A stretch of 8,860 nucleotides of DNA, from the NCBI GenBank assembly GCA_035776735.1, contig DASSSO010000115.1, forward strand, positions 1 to 8,860, written 5' to 3'. This DNA is from JACDAN01 sp035776735. GTDB taxonomy: Bacteria > Actinomycetota > Thermoleophilia > Gaiellales > Gaiellaceae. Shown piece by piece: positions 6,381 through 8,860 of the stretch. The position numbers and the translations under genes were made by a program. Under the pieces are notes generated by a model. It saw only the letters and a program-made list of their open reading frames with translations. It did not search any database and was not told the DNA's origin. Within the stretch, counting starts at the first letter, position 1. Every line of letters starts with the position of its first letter.

Positions 6381-7196
6381 CTAGGCGGGATGCACCCGCC
6401 GGCGGCCTGCGCCGACCAGGAAGAACGCGCCGGTGATCGCCAGCGCGATCGCCCCGACGACGGCAACGGTCTCGGGGCCCGGAACCGAGAACGTGCTCGG
6501 GTCCGAAGCCGTGCCTCCCGTCGTAGCGACCGGGTCCGTGCGCGGAAGCGCACGGTCGTCCGGGCCCACGCCGGTGCCGATCCCCAGCTCGGCCTCGGTC
6601 ACACCCTGACCCTGGCTGAGATAGGGGATCTCCGGACCCGCCGGCGTTGGCGCGGCGGCCGAATCGGTCCGTGCAACCGCCCTGTCGTCCGGGCTGGTGC
6701 CGGTGGCGATCCCCAGCTCGGCCTCGGTCACACCCTGACCCTGGCTGAGATAGGGGATCTCCGGACCCGCCGACTGGCTGATCGGTGCCGGCTGGCCCAG
6801 CATGGCCCCGGGCTCCGCCGCCGCTGCTTGTGCCCCGCCCGCCGCTGCGGTCGCCGCCACCGCGAGGATCAGCGCCGACTCGCGGAGACCGTGGGCCTCC
6901 ACCTCGGACGGGTCTGTTGCCTGCCGCAGTGTGTCGAGGTCGAACGTCAGCTCGATCTGGTCACCCTGCGCCTCGTTCAACAGCCGCTCGAGATCCGAGC
7001 GCTCCCACGTGATGGCGACGCTTTGCATCCCTGCCGGCTCGCCGTCGGAATACCGAGTGATATCGAGCACGAGCTCGATCGGCTCCTCTTCCGCAGCGAG
7101 AACCGCCTGGATGTCCGACCTCGGGATGGTCGTCGAGAGACCCTTCCCGAGGTCGGGCGCAGCAACGAAGGCTGCACGTGCGGTTACCTGCTCCAT
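6381..7196 (-). CDS. Unrecognised membrane protein with duplicated segment
   Basis: I do not recognise this 271-residue protein. Residues 1-100 are acidic and soluble-looking, with two similar strand-like stretches, PIELVLDI (39-46) and QIELTFDLDTL (80-90). AHGLRES (101-107) is followed by an Ala-rich hydrophobic stretch (about 108-126). Residues 127-240 are Pro/Gly/Ala-rich and hold a 36-residue segment twice, at 143-178 and 186-221, each with GPEIPYLSQGQGVTEAELGI near its start. A second hydrophobic helix (243-262) ends in GAGRRRVHPA, like a C-terminal anchor with a basic stop. Two membrane passes with the repeat loop outside would fit. The start is ATG 7196, with AAGGGAG four bases before it; the frame is open 27 codons further upstream, but without a better start. 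It diverges from the histidine kinase gene. Confidence 0.75.
   Translation of the reverse strand: MEQVTARAAFVAAPDLGKGLSTTIPRSDIQAVLAAEEEPIELVLDITRYSDGEPAGMQSVAITWERSDLERLLNEAQGDQIELTFDLDTLRQATDPSEVEAHGLRESALILAVAATAAAGGAQAAAAEPGAMLGQPAPISQSAGPEIPYLSQGQGVTEAELGIATGTSPDDRAVARTDSAAAPTPAGPEIPYLSQGQGVTEAELGIGTGVGPDDRALPRTDPVATTGGTASDPSTFSVPGPETVAVVGAIALAITGAFFLVGAGRRRVHPA
6534..6641 (-). repeat. Copy 2 of 36-codon direct repeat
   Basis: Encodes residues 186-221 of the unrecognised membrane protein. The core 6579-6643 (65 bases) is identical to 6708-6772; the rest differs at several codons. Confidence 0.95.
6663..6770 (-). repeat. Copy 1 of 36-codon direct repeat
   Basis: Encodes residues 143-178. 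The repeat period is 129 bases (43 codons), so the frame is kept. Identity across synonymous positions in the 65-base core points to a recent duplication or gene conversion. Confidence 0.95.
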
Positions 7197-7215
7197 AGAG
7201 CTCCCTTCTGTCCGG

Positions 7216-7232
7216 GACGCCTGGTCGGCGCC
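7216..7232 (-). promoter_or_regulatory. Leader hairpin before the 271-residue protein gene
   Basis: GACGCC (7216-7221) and GGCGCC (7227-7232) form a six-pair stem with one G-U around five bases, 20 bases upstream of ATG 7196 in its leader. No T-run and no partner hairpin, so a regulatory role is unproven. The divergent intergenic region 7197-7342 otherwise shows only candidate promoter boxes, including TTGAAG (minus strand, 7296-7291) with GAAGAT 17 bases on. Confidence 0.3.
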
Positions 7233-7329
7233 ACTTCTCATTCCTCTGGACGCCACGCCTGCGCTCGATCTTCCCACAGGTTTGTGTGATCTTCAACGAG
7301 TCGTCCGTGGGTCAGAGGCGCACCGCTTC

Positions 7330-7335
7330 TACAAT
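7330..7335 (+). promoter_or_regulatory. -10 box for leaderless histidine kinase gene
   Basis: TACAAT (five of six consensus bases) ends seven bases before ATG 7343, so transcription should begin at or next to the start codon. No Shine-Dalgarno is present there, which fits a leaderless message. No strong -35 is seen. Confidence 0.5.
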
Positions 7336-7342
7336 CGGCCGG

Positions 7343-8749
7343 ATGGATGCCTCCGAGCGGCACGTTCGGCTGCTCACGGAGACCATCGCGGCCGTCAACT
7401 CGACGCTCGATCTCGAGGAGGTGCTCGCGCTCGTCGCCAGCAAGGTTGCCGAGGCGCTGGGCGCCGAGGCCTGCTTCGTCTACCTCTACGACGAGGGCGC
7501 GGACGAGCTCGTTCTCCGCGCGACGCAGGGGACCTCCGTCGAGGCCATGACCCGCCGACCCAGGATGCGGCCCGGCGAGGGGATCACCGGGTCCGCGGCA
7601 GCGGAGCGGAGGCCGATCGCGATCCCCGCCCAGGCGCACCTCGACCCGCGCTTCAAGCGCTTCCCGAACCTGCCCGAGGACCAGTACGAGTCGATCCTCG
7701 CGGTGCCGATCCTGGCGCGCGAGAAGCTGGCCGGCGCGCTGAACGTCCGCACGATCGAGCCACGCGAGTTCACCGACGACGAGATCCAGCTCCTGCTCGC
7801 GATCGCGGCACAGGTCGCCCAGACGATCGAGCACGCGAAGCTCTACAGCGAGGCCCAGCGGCGGGTCGGCGAGCTCGAGGCGCTGGCGCGGATCTCGGAG
7901 GCGGTCTCCGAGTCCCTCTACCTCGAGGAGTCGCTCGAGGCGATCGTGAAGACGACGGTCGACGCCGTCGGCGCCACGGGCGCCGCGCTCGTGCTCGAGG
8001 ACGGCAACATCGCCTGGCCCGAGGGACGGGCGGGGGCGCACGCGGTCCGGATCCCGCTGCGCTGGAAGGGCCGCGAGATCGGCGAGCTCGTCTGCGACCG
8101 CGACACGCCCTTCACCGCACAGGAGCGGGCGCTGCTCGCCTCGATCGCCAACCATGCGGCCGTCGCGCTCGAGCACGGGCGGGCGGTGATGCGAGGCGTC
8201 CTCGCCCAGGAGATCCACCACCGGGTCAAGAACAACCTGCAGACCGTGGCCTCGCTGCTCCGGCTCCAGGCGAGGTCGCAGGACCGCGTCGATCCGCGCA
8301 AGGCCCTCGACGACTCCGCGAACCGGATCCTCGCGATCGCCGCCGTCCACGAGGTGCTGACGGAGAGCCGGCACGACGACGTCGAGCTGGACGAGCTGAT
8401 CGACCGGCTCCGAGCGATGCTCGTCCAGGGGCTCGGCTCCGGGAAGCGCGTCGAGACCGCGCTCGAGCCCGTCTCGCTCGCCGGCCACCAGGCGACGGCG
8501 CTCGCGCTCGTCTTCAGCGAGCTGCTCCAGAACGCGCTCGAGCACGGCGGCCAGTCGGTGCGCGTGGAGCTCGGCCGGCGCAACGGCAACGTCGTGCTCG
8601 CGATCGCCGACGACGGCTCCGGACTCGTCGACGAGCCCTCGGGCACCGGGCTCTCGATCGTGCATGCCCTCGTGCGGGAGGAGCTGCGCGGCACGCTCGA
8701 CCTCAGCTCCGACGGCGGGATGCGCGCGGAGGTCGTCTTCCCGGCGTGA
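7343..8749 (+). CDS. PdtaS-like GAF-GAF sensor histidine kinase (HisKA_2)
   Basis: Cytosolic sensor kinase of 468 residues that should autophosphorylate and pass the phosphate to the response regulator encoded next. No membrane helix is seen. A first GAF domain covers about 8-165 (ALNVRTIEPREFTDDE near its end), a helical linker 165-185, and a second, shorter GAF-like domain about 185-280. HisKA_2 follows with QEIHHRVKNNLQTVASLLRL (289-308), phosphate acceptor probably His293. The ATPase domain has its N box SELLQNALEH (392-401), DDGSG (423-427) and GTGLS (434-438). Order and motifs match mycobacterial PdtaS and other kinases that partner ANTAR regulators. ATG 7343 is preferred because a -10 box lies seven bases before it; GTG 7286 is an in-frame alternative adding 19 residues. 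The ligand of the GAF domains cannot be read from sequence. Confidence 0.92.
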   Translation: MDASERHVRLLTETIAAVNSTLDLEEVLALVASKVAEALGAEACFVYLYDEGADELVLRATQGTSVEAMTRRPRMRPGEGITGSAAAERRPIAIPAQAHLDPRFKRFPNLPEDQYESILAVPILAREKLAGALNVRTIEPREFTDDEIQLLLAIAAQVAQTIEHAKLYSEAQRRVGELEALARISEAVSESLYLEESLEAIVKTTVDAVGATGAALVLEDGNIAWPEGRAGAHAVRIPLRWKGREIGELVCDRDTPFTAQERALLASIANHAAVALEHGRAVMRGVLAQEIHHRVKNNLQTVASLLRLQARSQDRVDPRKALDDSANRILAIAAVHEVLTESRHDDVELDELIDRLRAMLVQGLGSGKRVETALEPVSLAGHQATALALVFSELLQNALEHGGQSVRVELGRRNGNVVLAIADDGSGLVDEPSGTGLSIVHALVREELRGTLDLSSDGGMRAEVVFPA

Positions 8750-8759
8750 GGCTCGCCGC

Positions 8760-8860
8760 ATGCGCATCCTGATCGCCGAGGACGAGACGATCATCCGGCT
8801 CGACCTCCGGAACCTGCTCGAGGAGTCCGGGCACGAGGTGTGCGCGGAGGCGCGCGACGG
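8760..8860 (+). CDS. Response regulator, receiver-domain start, cut by window edge
   Basis: Thirty-three codons plus two bases are visible. MRILIAEDETIIRLDLRNLL is the first strand and helix of a receiver domain, with the acidic pair Glu7-Asp8 that helps bind Mg2+; the phosphorylated Asp and the output domain lie beyond the edge. It starts 10 bases after the kinase stop, with GAGG (8748-8751) overlapping that stop, so the two are one operon. The phrase AEDE..IRLDL is typical of PdtaR-type regulators with a C-terminal ANTAR RNA-binding domain, and HisKA_2 kinases usually pair with them, so ANTAR is the expected output; this is inference. Confidence 0.85.
   Translation, partial: MRILIAEDETIIRLDLRNLLEESGHEVCAEARD

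Noticed and set aside
7275..7286. CACAGGTTTGTG, a small dyad between the divergent genes, as an operator
   Set aside because: Only four-base arms, not repeated elsewhere in the region; expected by chance.
6802..8772. Plus-strand frames at 6276-7289 and 6802-8772
   Set aside because: They run antisense to the minus-strand membrane protein and out of frame with the kinase; composition is shadow-like and no start site is supported.

Overview
The window is about 8.9 kb of very GC-rich DNA with GTG starts, 4-base gene overlaps and at least one probably leaderless gene. Together with a PdtaS-type histidine kinase and a short type I glutamine synthetase, this points to a high-GC actinobacterium. 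A deep lineage such as Thermoleophilia is my guess from protein style; no marker gene in the window proves it.

Layout. (1) 1-4392, plus strand: a tightly packed run of a major facilitator (MFS) transporter cut by the left edge, a tandem-GNAT acetyltransferase, a second MFS transporter that is a clear paralog of the first, and a third, unrelated MFS transporter of the EntS/MFS_3 type. Every junction is a 4-base overlap (GTGA, CTGA, GTGA); the middle one implies a CTG start codon. (2) 4388-4472: the glnA leader, holding two consecutive hairpins with six-base loops, a terminator hairpin that competes with the second one, and a strong Shine-Dalgarno. (3) 4473-5837: glnA. (4) 5838-5990: a convergent intergenic region with three hairpins, including two oppositely oriented terminators. 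(5) 5991-7196, minus strand: a small PRC-barrel protein and, upstream of it, an unrecognised membrane protein with a duplicated 36-residue segment. (6) 7343-8860, plus strand: a soluble GAF-GAF-HisKA_2 histidine kinase and the first 34 codons of its response regulator, cut by the right edge.

How it may fit together. HisKA_2 kinases with GAF input domains are the usual partners of ANTAR response regulators, which bind paired hexaloop RNA hairpins and prevent terminator formation. The glnA leader has this arrangement: hairpin, hairpin overlapping a terminator, then gene. The kinase/regulator pair lies 1.5 kb downstream. I infer that this two-component system may control glnA by antitermination. 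The ANTAR domain itself would lie beyond the right edge and is not seen, so this remains a hypothesis. The MFS run looks like a drug or metabolite export cluster; nothing visible gives a substrate.
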